This document shows, piece by piece, positions 35,246 through 44,056 of a stretch of DNA of 64,000 bases; the stretch's first letter is position 1; every line of letters starts with the position of its first letter. Origin of the DNA: Bacillota bacterium. GTDB taxonomy: Bacteria > Bacillota > Clostridia > Acetivibrionales > DTU013. The stretch covers positions 1 to 64,000 of the forward strand of contig JAEYOM010000196.1 of NCBI GenBank assembly GCA_023411715.1, given 5' to 3'. The notes beneath the pieces were generated by a model. That model did not search any database, was not told the origin of the DNA, and saw nothing but the letters and a program-made list of their open reading frames with translations. A program made the translations under genes and the position numbers.

Positions 35246-37801
35246 TCATTTAAATCTGAGGATAAAGGACGCCCCCTTCCCCTCGCCATCGCTTTCTACC
35301 CTTATAGAACCTCCCATATCAGCCATATAACAAGCACAGCTATATAAGCCATAACCGTAATTCCCCTTTTTTGTTGTAAACCCGTAATCGAATATCCTGT
35401 TCTTGATAACGGACGGTATTCCGGCCCCGTTATCTCTTATCTTCAGGTATTTACCCGACCTGTTCTCATAAAGCGTTATCGAGAGTATCCTTTCCGCCTG
35501 GTCTGTCTCGTTCATTGCTTCCCTTGCATTCGCTATGATATTGAATATGACATAAAACAGCTTCGCACGGTGTATCTGAGCTTTGAAACTGTTCCGGTAT
35601 TCCCTCGCGACGCTGATTCCGGATTTGTCGAATGTGTCCTGGTTCAGCTTGAGGGCGTCTTCAAGTATAGGTACCAGAGGATGCTCCTCGAGGTTGGCGT
35701 CGGACCCGGTATAGCTCTGCTGTGCGGATATGGCTTCGTTTATGGCATCTATCTTCCCCTTGATCCTGTCTAGGTTGTACCTGAGCTGATTTTCCATCCT
35801 TTCGGCGGAAACTCCCAGCTTTATGAAGAAATTCATCAATTTTTTCCCTTTCGGGTCGTTACAGATGAATTCACTCAGTTTTTGCATATTTTCATCAAGC
35901 AGCCTGCCCGCCATGATGATATCATCGATGGCAGGCGATTTGACGCTTTCTTCCATCATATGTACCGAAACATTTACGCTGTTAAGTATATTTCCGATAT
36001 TATGCAGTATATCCGCTGCTATATCCGCCATTCCCTCCCTGTATGCCTGCTCCAGTAGGTTCTTGTATGCCAGGTTCAGCCTGTTGAGCAGTACGGTCCC
36101 CCAAAGCGCAGTACTGATATGGATCGATAACTGCTGGTATACGGCCTCGTCCAGATAACCCATTCCGAACAGCGCAAAGCCCATTATCTCATCCGTGACG
36201 TGTAAAAGGTACGCCATGGTTATCCCTTCATGCTCCTGTGCCATGATCCTTGACAGCTGTTCCCTTAGTGACCCGGAAACGCCCGTAACTTCTTCCTTTT
36301 TACCGTTTCGATAATTAAATATGAGCACACTGTCGTTAAAAAGGTTTTCTTCTACGTCCGATCCTTTAAAAATAGAATTGGAAATAAATATGCAGCAATT
36401 CCTGATATTGAGCATAGGCAGACCTTTTTCGAGCGAGCTCACAAGGTTTTGGAGGCTGAAATCGGTGAGAAGCATCCGGTTGACCGACTGCAGATTCTGG
36501 TCGATCATCCTTGCTTCAAGAACCTTACTGCCATAAAGACCAGCGGCTTTATCGTTCAGCAGTATCTGCGACCGCATGCATAGATCCCCCGCCCTGAGCA
36601 GCATTTCAGGATCTCCGGCAAGATACGGAGCGATATGCCTTTTTAATGTCGGTATCAGTTCTTCGATATAAAAGTTTTTTTCTACTCCCCGCAGCTGCCT
36701 TTCCAACTCCTGTACAAATATCAGGCTTTCCTTTTTTATACAGGCGGATATGAATGACTTTACGAGCCTGTCAGAGCGTATTTCAAGGTTTTTATACCGG
36801 TCATCCAGAGTACCGGCTATGTCATCTATCTCTTCCCGGGTCATATCCGCAAGGCCATGGGAGGCAGCTCTTATATTACCGATAACGGCTGATCCTATAT
36901 GACCGGGCAGGCAGCCGCATGATTCTCTGAATATCAGCCTGCCTGCAAAATTCAGCGACATGGACATGGGCATATGGCCTTCCATAAGAAGTTTGACCAT
37001 ATTCTTGCAGCCGTAATATCCGAACTCTTTCCACGGAAAATAGATCGTAGAATGACCCGGAACCGCATAACGGCCGGAGGGTCCATCCTCATAGCTCGTT
37101 ACCGCGATGTCCCCCGGCACCCTTATTCCCCTGGTTTTGAGAACACTGAGCAAATAATCCGTCTGTATTATGTTGAGCGACATTATCGCCTGAATATCGA
37201 GTTTCCGCTCATCCAGCAGTATCTCCACGGCTCTCCGGTTTCTTTCGCCATTATCCATCCCGTCAAGTTCCTTTTCACTTACATAAAGCCGTGGATCATA
37301 GAGCCCGTGCTCCTTCATGACATTCATCCAGGCGTCCGTCCTGTTATCCGGCCTGGTATGTTCTATATATGCTATTCTTGAAAGGTGGTGAGCTTCGATA
37401 AGATGGGTCGTCATCCTGGCAATATACTCATCCCCGGTAAATATGATACTGGGGATATCCGGATATTTGGTACCGAGGCTGAGGATCGGTATCGAACTGA
37501 AGCGAATAATAAAATCATTGTGATTGTACATTGCTCCGGCCTTCGTCCAACCAAGGAACATCAAGCCATCCAACTCGTATTGCTGTATATGGTCCAGCAC
37601 CATATCGATCTGGTGAGAAAATTTGTATGCTATATGAGAGGAATAGTAGCTGAACCTGATAATGTCGACATTCAATTCCCCTGCCGCTTCCGAAATTCCG
37701 GCCATTATCTGGTTATGGAACTCGTTATCCTGGTTATCATCCAGGAAGCCTAGAGTATATCTGACTTTTTTTACCGGGCCCGATTTTAAATAATATTCCA
37801 T
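35246..37801 (-). CDS. LacI-type ligand-binding sensor histidine kinase (first paralogue)
   Basis: An 851-residue cytoplasmic kinase built like its neighbour: LacI-type sugar-binding domain (about 15-300: YTLGFLDDNQDNEFHNQIMA; PGDIAVTSYEDGPSGRYAVP; ends ESCGC), helical linker, GAF-like region, phosphoacceptor helix IAADILHNIGNILNSVNVSV and HATPase (NIIANAREAMNE; DNGAGIP; GYGLYSCACYMADMGG). I chose the ATG at 37801, with GGAG 6 nt upstream. It begins one base after the stop of the REC-GGDEF-EAL gene, so the two are coupled. A cytoplasmic sugar or sugar phosphate is the likely ligand. Confidence 0.82.
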   Translation of the reverse strand: MEYYLKSGPVKKVRYTLGFLDDNQDNEFHNQIMAGISEAAGELNVDIIRFSYYSSHIAYKFSHQIDMVLDHIQQYELDGLMFLGWTKAGAMYNHNDFIIRFSSIPILSLGTKYPDIPSIIFTGDEYIARMTTHLIEAHHLSRIAYIEHTRPDNRTDAWMNVMKEHGLYDPRLYVSEKELDGMDNGERNRRAVEILLDERKLDIQAIMSLNIIQTDYLLSVLKTRGIRVPGDIAVTSYEDGPSGRYAVPGHSTIYFPWKEFGYYGCKNMVKLLMEGHMPMSMSLNFAGRLIFRESCGCLPGHIGSAVIGNIRAASHGLADMTREEIDDIAGTLDDRYKNLEIRSDRLVKSFISACIKKESLIFVQELERQLRGVEKNFYIEELIPTLKRHIAPYLAGDPEMLLRAGDLCMRSQILLNDKAAGLYGSKVLEARMIDQNLQSVNRMLLTDFSLQNLVSSLEKGLPMLNIRNCCIFISNSIFKGSDVEENLFNDSVLIFNYRNGKKEEVTGVSGSLREQLSRIMAQEHEGITMAYLLHVTDEIMGFALFGMGYLDEAVYQQLSIHISTALWGTVLLNRLNLAYKNLLEQAYREGMADIAADILHNIGNILNSVNVSVHMMEESVKSPAIDDIIMAGRLLDENMQKLSEFICNDPKGKKLMNFFIKLGVSAERMENQLRYNLDRIKGKIDAINEAISAQQSYTGSDANLEEHPLVPILEDALKLNQDTFDKSGISVAREYRNSFKAQIHRAKLFYVIFNIIANAREAMNETDQAERILSITLYENRSGKYLKIRDNGAGIPSVIKNRIFDYGFTTKKGNYGYGLYSCACYMADMGGSIRVESDGEGKGASFILRFK

Positions 37802-37802
37802 G

Positions 37803-39764
37803 TCATACTCCGGCATCAAGGTCTTCAAGGAACTTTTCGTACGGTTTGGGAATATTGTAACGGTAGCCCTGCAGGATACAGTCCTGTCCATCGAGCAGCC
37901 TCTTCTGCTCGAGCGTCTCTATCCCGCTTATTATGATCCTTAAATCCAGCGTTCTGATGATATCCATCAAAGCCATAAGGAACCTGCGGTTCCTCTCATC
38001 GTTCGCTATGTTTTTCACGTATGCCTTGTCAAGCTTGATTATCGTATCCTTTGGTACCTTCTGAAGGAATACGAATGCCGGATAATCGCTCTCGAACCCA
38101 TTGAGCGCAAATTGCACTCCTATTTCATTCAATTCCTGGATTATTGACAACGCGACAGGTGTCGCCTGAAATGAGAATTTATCGTCCAGATTGAGTTTAA
38201 GCTTTGAAGGCTCGAGACCACTGTCCTTCAGCGCGTTTTTTACGATATTTACGAAACCGGGATAGTAAAACTCCTTGGCCGTGCAATTCACAAGTATGAA
38301 AAGATCCTTGTGCCCCGCGTCATGGATCCTTTTCATATAGCCTGCCCCCAAACGAAGTATATGAGCTCCCAATGAAATGATCAGGTCGGATTTTTCCGCG
38401 ATATGGATGAACCGGTCCGGACCGAGCTCGCCGGATTCCGGGTGGAACCAGCGTGCCAGCGCCTGTACCCCGATGGTTTCCTCCTTCGTGTCCACCATCC
38501 GCTGGAGGTATATATCAATCTGTTTTTTCTGAACAGCCTTCCTAAGGTCCTTTTCAAGCTTAAGTTCATTCAGGTACGATATGGTTTCAGATTGGTCGTA
38601 AAATCTATAAACGCCATTCACCCTCTTGGCCTCGTAAAGCGCAATATCGGCAAACTTTATCAAAGTCTCGGAGGGCAGTCTGTCCTGCTGACAGATGCTT
38701 ATGCCTATGCAGCAGGAAGTATCTATTTCATTTCCGTATATTATAAACGGTACTTTTATGGCGTCGATCAGCTTTTGAGCTATCTTTTCAAGTTCTTCCC
38801 TGCTGCTTTCAGCCACTATGGCTGTGAATTCATCCCCGCCAAGCCTGAATATTGCCTTGACCAGGCCGTTTTCACCAATATAGTCGGGGATGTCCATCGC
38901 ATGTCCCGCAAGGACTCTTCTGATCCTTCCGGCTACCTCTATCAGAAGTTTATCGCCTGTGTCATGTCCGAATACATCATTCACATTTTTGAAATTATCG
39001 AGGTCAAGATAAAAAAGAGCAAACTTGTCCCTTCGGCTGGTCCCCTCCGCCGTGATATCGGACAGGGAGGAATAAAAGGACATTCTGTTCAGCAATTCGG
39101 TTAGCGAATCGTAATGTGCGCTATAGGCGAGCTCTTTTTCCTTTTCTCTTCGCAGATCTATTTCACCTTTGAGCTTACCTATGAGTCCGGTCAACTCATT
39201 TGTACGGATCTCGACCTGCTTTTCCAGATTTCCGATATGCTCGTTTATCTGTCTCTTAAGGCTCCACTTTGTAGTCATGGCAAGCGCTATCTGTTTGAGC
39301 GAGACACTGTCGAAGGGCTTTTTTATAAAGAGCAGGTTGTCGTTCTGTCCAAGTTTGAGAACAATCTGATCCCATGAATAGTCCGAATAAGCAGTGCAAA
39401 TAACCACGCCCACATCCGGGTCGATCTCCCAGATCCGTTCCACAGTTTCTATACCGTCAATTCCGGGCGGCATTCTTACATCCATAAATACAAGAGAGTA
39501 AGGATCGCCCTCTTTCCCGGCGGTCATGACCATTCTGACGGCTTCCTCGCCCTGATAGGCGTCATCGACACTGTATTTTATATCTATTATCCTTTCATTC
39601 CTAGCCGGACTATTGCTTTCGCCGAAAAGCTCCTCCTTGAGGCGCCTGGTTTCAAGGTAATCATCTATGTTTTCGGAGGAGGAAGAATCGAGGATATACT
39701 TTATATCCTCGTGAATGTCCCTGTTATCATCTGCAATCAGGATTCTACCCAGCTTATTATCCAT
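37803..39764 (-). CDS. REC-GGDEF-EAL protein with intact GGDEF and degenerate EAL
   Basis: A 653-residue response regulator. The receiver (about 5-155) has IADDNRD, phospho-acceptor Asp near 95 (LVFMDVRMPP), a Thr in CTAYSD and Lys in FIKKPFD. About 35 extra residues are inserted after its first helix. A coiled coil leads to a GGDEF domain (about 215-385) with FRLGGDEF, the active diguanylate cyclase signature; no RxxD inhibitory site is seen. The EAL domain (about 400-650) has QALARW in place of EALLR, NGFESDY for DDFG and ISGIET for EGVE, so it is very likely inactive. The ATG at 39764 has GGGG 6 nt before it. It is the first gene of the operon. Confidence 0.85.
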   Translation of the reverse strand: MDNKLGRILIADDNRDIHEDIKYILDSSSSENIDDYLETRRLKEELFGESNSPARNERIIDIKYSVDDAYQGEEAVRMVMTAGKEGDPYSLVFMDVRMPPGIDGIETVERIWEIDPDVGVVICTAYSDYSWDQIVLKLGQNDNLLFIKKPFDSVSLKQIALAMTTKWSLKRQINEHIGNLEKQVEIRTNELTGLIGKLKGEIDLRREKEKELAYSAHYDSLTELLNRMSFYSSLSDITAEGTSRRDKFALFYLDLDNFKNVNDVFGHDTGDKLLIEVAGRIRRVLAGHAMDIPDYIGENGLVKAIFRLGGDEFTAIVAESSREELEKIAQKLIDAIKVPFIIYGNEIDTSCCIGISICQQDRLPSETLIKFADIALYEAKRVNGVYRFYDQSETISYLNELKLEKDLRKAVQKKQIDIYLQRMVDTKEETIGVQALARWFHPESGELGPDRFIHIAEKSDLIISLGAHILRLGAGYMKRIHDAGHKDLFILVNCTAKEFYYPGFVNIVKNALKDSGLEPSKLKLNLDDKFSFQATPVALSIIQELNEIGVQFALNGFESDYPAFVFLQKVPKDTIIKLDKAYVKNIANDERNRRFLMALMDIIRTLDLRIIISGIETLEQKRLLDGQDCILQGYRYNIPKPYEKFLEDLDAGV

Positions 39765-39808
39765 ATTCAACCCCGCTTGTCCGCAAAGTAATATACAGTT
39801 CTGCTTAC

Positions 39809-39837
39809 ATTATAATCCTTTTTTCGCACCGTTTCAA
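39809..39837 (-). promoter_or_regulatory. Sigma-A promoter of the REC-GGDEF-EAL/LacI-kinase operon
   Basis: On the minus strand TTGAAA (39837-39832) and TATAAT (39814-39809) are 17 bp apart, with the start codon about 45 bp downstream of the -10 box. Confidence 0.72.
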
Positions 39838-39893
39838 TTTTGTCCGGCAGATCGGCCGCTTGGCGGTCCGCTTGGATGACAGAAACCGGAATA

Positions 39894-40097
39894 TACAGCT
39901 GCGGGGTTGGTTCATGGGGAGAACGTATGCGCAGAGACAATAGAGCATGTTGATTAAAGCAAGTATCAGGCAAAATCACGTCCTGTTCGAGTAACCAGGG
40001 TCCAAAAGCGAGACACGTTTGATTTTGCACCGGGCTTTAATCTACTTGCTCTTTGTCTAGAAGCATGTTCTAGCCATGAACCGACTCCGCAGCTGTA
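39894..40097 (-). ncRNA. Fold-back structured element, copy B (candidate ncRNA or fold-back mobile element)
   Basis: The arms start TACAGCTGCGG (39894) plus GGTTCATGG (39909-39917) and return as CCATGAACC (40074-40082) plus CCGCAGCTGTA (40087-40097). Inner stems pair GATTAAAGC with GCTTTAATC and GCAAAATCACGT with ACGTTTGATTTTGC. Read on the minus strand, the apical part and the 3' arm (CAACATGCTCTATTGTCTCT, then GCGCATACGTTCTC) match copy A closely, while outer stem bases differ from copy A in both arms. It lies upstream of the operon promoter at 39809-39837, so it is not that operon's leader. Confidence 0.6.
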
Positions 40098-40102
40098 TTA
40101 TC

Positions 40103-40165
40103 TCCGCTTTTGAATTTACTTGTTCTTTGTCCAGGAGCATGTTCTCATAATAAAGCCAACCGTGG
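40103..40165 (-). repeat. Half copy (C) of the fold-back element
   Basis: Read on the minus strand this stretch has CGGTTGGCTTTAT, AGAACATGCTCCTGGACAAA and GAACAAGTAAATT, matching the 5' arm of copies A and B. The apical part and the 3' arm are missing. It lies directly next to copy B, as from a tandem duplication followed by truncation. Confidence 0.55.
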
Positions 40166-40250
40166 CATCTGTGAGTTTTTGTCTTAGTATTAGAAATGAA
40201 TCAAATAGCAAATAATAATTGCGATTTTTATATAAAAGGAGTGTAATTAC

Positions 40251-43200
40251 ATGAAAATGTCTTCGATGGACGGGAACCAGGCTGCTGCGCATGCCTCATA
40301 CGCATTCACGGAAGTCGCGGCAATCTTTCCCATAACACCTTCGTCACCAATGGCTGAATTTGTCGACGAGTGGTCCTCCCACGGAAAAAATAATATTTTC
40401 GGGCAGCCTGTCAAGGTCGTTGAAATGCAATCCGAAGCCGGCGCCGCAGGTGCAATGCACGGTTCGCTGCAGGCAGGCGCGCTGACTACCACATATACTG
40501 CTTCGCAGGGGTTGCTGCTTATGATCCCCAACCTTTATAAAATGGCAGGCGAACTGCTGCCGGGCGTCCTGCATGTCTCGGCCCGTGCAATAGCGACTCA
40601 CGCGCTTTCCATATTCGGAGACCATCAGGACGTCATGGCCTGCAGGCAGACGGGCGCCGCCCTTCTAAGCTCGGCGAACGTACAGGAGGTAATGGACCTC
40701 GGATGCGTCGCACATCTATCTGCGATTAAATCCAGGGTACCGTTTATACATTACTTCGATGGTTTCAGAACATCCCATGAGATACAGAAGATCAGCACTG
40801 TCGAATATGATGAACTCGCCGGCATAGCGGACATGGATGCCGTCAGGGAATTCAGGAACAGGGCGTTGAACCCTGAACATCCCGTAGCCAGGGGTACCGC
40901 GCAGAACCCCGATATCTATTTTCAGGGGCGCGAATCTGCAAACCCGTTTTATGACGCCGTTCCATCCATTGTCGAAGGCTGTATGAAGGATATGGAACGA
41001 ATAACCGGCCGAAGCTACGGGCTTTTTGACTATCACGGCGCGCAGGATGCCGAATTCGTCATTATTGCCATGGGCTCGGTCTGTGATACGGTCAACGAAA
41101 CAGTCGATTATCTCAACGCCAAAGGCCAGAAGACAGGCACCATTCGAGTCCGGCTCTACAGGCCTTTCTCGGAAAAGCATCTCCTGGATGCCATACCCAA
41201 GACAGCCAGTAAGATCGCCGTCCTCGACCGGACAAAGGAACCGGGCGCACCTGGAGAACCTCTATACCTTGATATCTGTAAGGCATTCTATTCCGTCAGC
41301 GGGCAGAAACCCCTGATCGTCGGCGGCAGGTACGGGCTGGGCTCAAAGGATACAAGGCCTTCTCAGATCATTTCGGTATTTGAAAATCTGAAAGCGGACA
41401 GCCCCAAGGATCATTTCACTATAGGCATCGTAGACGATATAACCAATACTTCGCTGCCCGAAGGCGAGATAATCGAAACCACACCGCCGGGGACAATCAG
41501 CTGTAAATTCTGGGGTCTCGGCTCGGACGGCACTGTTGGCGCCAACAAGTCGGCTATAAAAATAATAGGCGACAATACCAACCTTTACGTCCAGGCTTAT
41601 TTCTCCTACGACAGTAAAAAATCCGGCGGCACTACGGTTTCACATCTGAGATTCGGCCCCAAGCCCATCAGCAGCCCATATCTGGTTTATAACGCCGATT
41701 ATATAGCATGTCACAACAAGTCTTTCATTTATAACTACGATATACTCAAAGGGCTGAAAAACAAGGGCGTATTCGTTCTGAACTGCCCCTGGGACATGAA
41801 CGACCTCGAGCTGAACCTGCCTACCTCCCTGAAGAGGTATATCGCGGCGAATGCGATCGATTTCTATACAATAGACGCCATAAAAATCGCCGGGGAGATC
41901 GGACTCGGAAACAGAATAAACATGATAATGCAGACTGTCTTCTTCAAGCTTGCGAATATTATACCCATCGACGACGCCATAAAATACCTGAAAGCGTCCA
42001 TAGAAAAAGCTTACGGCAAAAAAGGCAGCAATATAGTAGAGATGAACAACAAGGCCGTAGACCATTCCATAGAAGCCCTTCATAAGGTCGAAGTGCCTGC
42101 CGCCTGGGCATCCGCTACAGATGTAGCAAAAGAGCCCGAGACAGTACCCGATTTCGTACACAGGATACAAAGGCCCATGGCACGGCACGAAGGTGACGAG
42201 CTTCCCGTCAGCGCCTTCAGGGGCATAGAGGACGGCACCCATCCACTCGGCACTACGGCTTATGAAAAGCGCGGCATCGCCGTGATGCTTCCCGAATGGC
42301 AGCCCGAGAACTGCATTCAGTGCGGCAGATGTTCCTATGTCTGCCCTCATGCTACGATAAGGCCGTTCCTGCTGGACGACAATGAAGCGGGCAGAGCCCC
42401 AGCGGATTATGTTACGCTTAAAGCTGCAGGGAAAGGATTTGAGAAATTCCGTTTCCGCATCCAGGTCGATCCGTTGGACTGCACAGGCTGCGGTAACTGC
42501 GCCGATGTCTGCCCGACGGCGGTAAAGGCGCTGGTCATGAAGCCTGCAGAGGAGCAGATTGATGCGCAGAATTTGCACTGGCTGTTCTCTACGACACTGA
42601 CCTATAAGGACAACCTGATGGACAAAAAAACTCTAAAAGGCAGTCAGTTCGCACAGCCGCTCCTCGAGTTCAACGGAGCCTGTCCGGGCTGCGGGGAAAC
42701 GCCCTATGTCAAGCTTATCACCCAGCTGTTCGGCGAACGCATGATGATTGCCAACGCCACAGGCTGTTCGTCCATCTGGGGCGCAAGTTCGCCCTCGATA
42801 GCATATGCGACCAACCATGAGGGCAAGGGTCCGGCCTGGGCGAACTCTCTTTTTGAGGATAATGCTGAATTCGGCTACGGGATGTATCTCGGAGTACGCC
42901 AGATAAGAGAAAAGCTCGCGGACTTGATGCAGCAGGGCTTATCGCAGGGACTTTCACCCGAGATCGAAAATGCTTTCAGGCGCTGGCTTGAAACCTGGGA
43001 TGACGGCGAAGCCTCCAAAGCCGCTTCCGCCGAGGTGATCAGGGTATTGACGAACAATACTGCAGGAAACAGGCTATTGACTGAGATACTTGAAAAGAAA
43101 GACTACCTGTCCAAAAAATCGTTCTGGATACTGGGAGGTGACGGCTGGGCCTATGATATAGGCTACGGCGGAGTCGACCATGTACTCGCGTCGGGCGACG

Positions 43201-43772
43201 ATGTCAATCTGTTTGTCATGGATACGGAGATATACTCCAATACGGGAGGCCAGTCCTCAAAATCCACGCCTACCGCTGCGGTGGCGAAATTTGCGGCCGC
43301 CGGTAAAAAGACACGCAAGAAGGATCTCGGCATGATGGCGATGAGTTACGGCTATGTATATGTAGCGCAGATCGCGATGGGAGCCAATATGAACCAGGCC
43401 ATAAAAGCCATCTCAGAAGCTGAGAACTATAAAGGTCCGTCGCTCATCATAGCCTATGCTCCCTGCATATCGCACGGTATCAAGTCAGGCATGGGTACGA
43501 GCATTTCCGAAGAGCGCAAGGCAGTCGATTCGGGTTACTGGCATCTGTACCGCTATAATCCCGACCTGCGCGCTGCCGGGAAGAATCCTTTCCAACTCGA
43601 GTCCAAAGAGCCGGAGAGACCTTATAAAGACTTCCTTAAAGGCGAAGTGCGCTACACCCAGCTTTTGAACACATTCCCCGAGATAGCTGAAAAGATGTTC
43701 GACGAGGCTGAAAAGAATGCGCGCGACAGGTATGACACCTATAAACGCATGGCTGAAGCGAAGTACGAGTAA
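40251..43772 (+). CDS. nifJ: Pyruvate:ferredoxin (flavodoxin) oxidoreductase
   Basis: A 1173-residue fused enzyme of full family length. It oxidises pyruvate with CoA to acetyl-CoA and CO2 and reduces ferredoxin. Two 4Fe-4S motifs, NCIQCGRCSYVCPHA and DCTGCGNCADVCPTA, lie near residues 690 and 745. The TPP domain shows GGDGWAYDIGYGGVDHVLAS and EIYSNTGGQSSKSTPTAAVA. The N-terminal pyruvate-binding part has FPITPSSPMAEFVDEW. AAAAGGAGTGTAATTAC precedes the ATG. It is a monocistronic central-metabolism gene of strict anaerobes. A hairpin repeat follows at 43801. Confidence 0.96.
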   Translation: MKMSSMDGNQAAAHASYAFTEVAAIFPITPSSPMAEFVDEWSSHGKNNIFGQPVKVVEMQSEAGAAGAMHGSLQAGALTTTYTASQGLLLMIPNLYKMAGELLPGVLHVSARAIATHALSIFGDHQDVMACRQTGAALLSSANVQEVMDLGCVAHLSAIKSRVPFIHYFDGFRTSHEIQKISTVEYDELAGIADMDAVREFRNRALNPEHPVARGTAQNPDIYFQGRESANPFYDAVPSIVEGCMKDMERITGRSYGLFDYHGAQDAEFVIIAMGSVCDTVNETVDYLNAKGQKTGTIRVRLYRPFSEKHLLDAIPKTASKIAVLDRTKEPGAPGEPLYLDICKAFYSVSGQKPLIVGGRYGLGSKDTRPSQIISVFENLKADSPKDHFTIGIVDDITNTSLPEGEIIETTPPGTISCKFWGLGSDGTVGANKSAIKIIGDNTNLYVQAYFSYDSKKSGGTTVSHLRFGPKPISSPYLVYNADYIACHNKSFIYNYDILKGLKNKGVFVLNCPWDMNDLELNLPTSLKRYIAANAIDFYTIDAIKIAGEIGLGNRINMIMQTVFFKLANIIPIDDAIKYLKASIEKAYGKKGSNIVEMNNKAVDHSIEALHKVEVPAAWASATDVAKEPETVPDFVHRIQRPMARHEGDELPVSAFRGIEDGTHPLGTTAYEKRGIAVMLPEWQPENCIQCGRCSYVCPHATIRPFLLDDNEAGRAPADYVTLKAAGKGFEKFRFRIQVDPLDCTGCGNCADVCPTAVKALVMKPAEEQIDAQNLHWLFSTTLTYKDNLMDKKTLKGSQFAQPLLEFNGACPGCGETPYVKLITQLFGERMMIANATGCSSIWGASSPSIAYATNHEGKGPAWANSLFEDNAEFGYGMYLGVRQIREKLADLMQQGLSQGLSPEIENAFRRWLETWDDGEASKAASAEVIRVLTNNTAGNRLLTEILEKKDYLSKKSFWILGGDGWAYDIGYGGVDHVLASGDDVNLFVMDTEIYSNTGGQSSKSTPTAAVAKFAAAGKKTRKKDLGMMAMSYGYVYVAQIAMGANMNQAIKAISEAENYKGPSLIIAYAPCISHGIKSGMGTSISEERKAVDSGYWHLYRYNPDLRAAGKNPFQLESKEPERPYKDFLKGEVRYTQLLNTFPEIAEKMFDEAEKNARDRYDTYKRMAEAKYE

Positions 43773-44056
43773 GGCGGTAAGCGAAACAGAAGAACGGACC
43801 GGGTAGGAGGCCACTCATTAGTTGAGTGGCCGACCTCCCACAGGATCGCAGGTACCGTCCGGTATACGGCTGCGGCAGAATTCACCTGATGTTACGGTCT
43901 GTATTTTCGCTTGCCCTGTTGTTTAGGCAGGTACTTATCCCCCCGCTCGGCACATTACTTTGACGCACCGTGATTAGCTAACGGCTTCTTGGCAATTATC
44001 AGTGCCGAGCTTGCACCGGCAATTGTGGTCAAGCTTCGCTGTCAAATATATCTTCT
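43773..44056. other. Intergenic region with repeat hairpin and possible insertion-sequence debris
   Basis: The first part has a perfect 9-bp hairpin GGCCACTCA (43809-43817) / TGAGTGGCC (43823-43831) inside GGGTAGGAGG...CGACCTCCC. The rest (43832-44056) has short open stretches such as LANGFLAIISAELAPAIVVK broken by stops, which may be remnants of a mobile-element gene. No intact gene was found. Confidence 0.4.
43801..43840. repeat. GGCCACTCATTAG hairpin repeat, copy 1
   Basis: GGGTAGGAGGCCACTCATTA is followed by a returning arm. A second copy at 59430-59460 has the same GGCCACTCATTAG core. Both copies lie just downstream of a plus-strand gene. Confidence 0.6.

Noticed and set aside
39894..40097. 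Riboswitch leader of the REC-GGDEF-EAL operon
   Set aside because: A good promoter for that operon lies downstream of the element (39809-39837), so the element would not be in its main transcript.
41640..42578. 312-residue minus-strand frame
   Set aside because: Shadow of the pyruvate:ferredoxin oxidoreductase gene, whose cluster motifs are on the plus strand.
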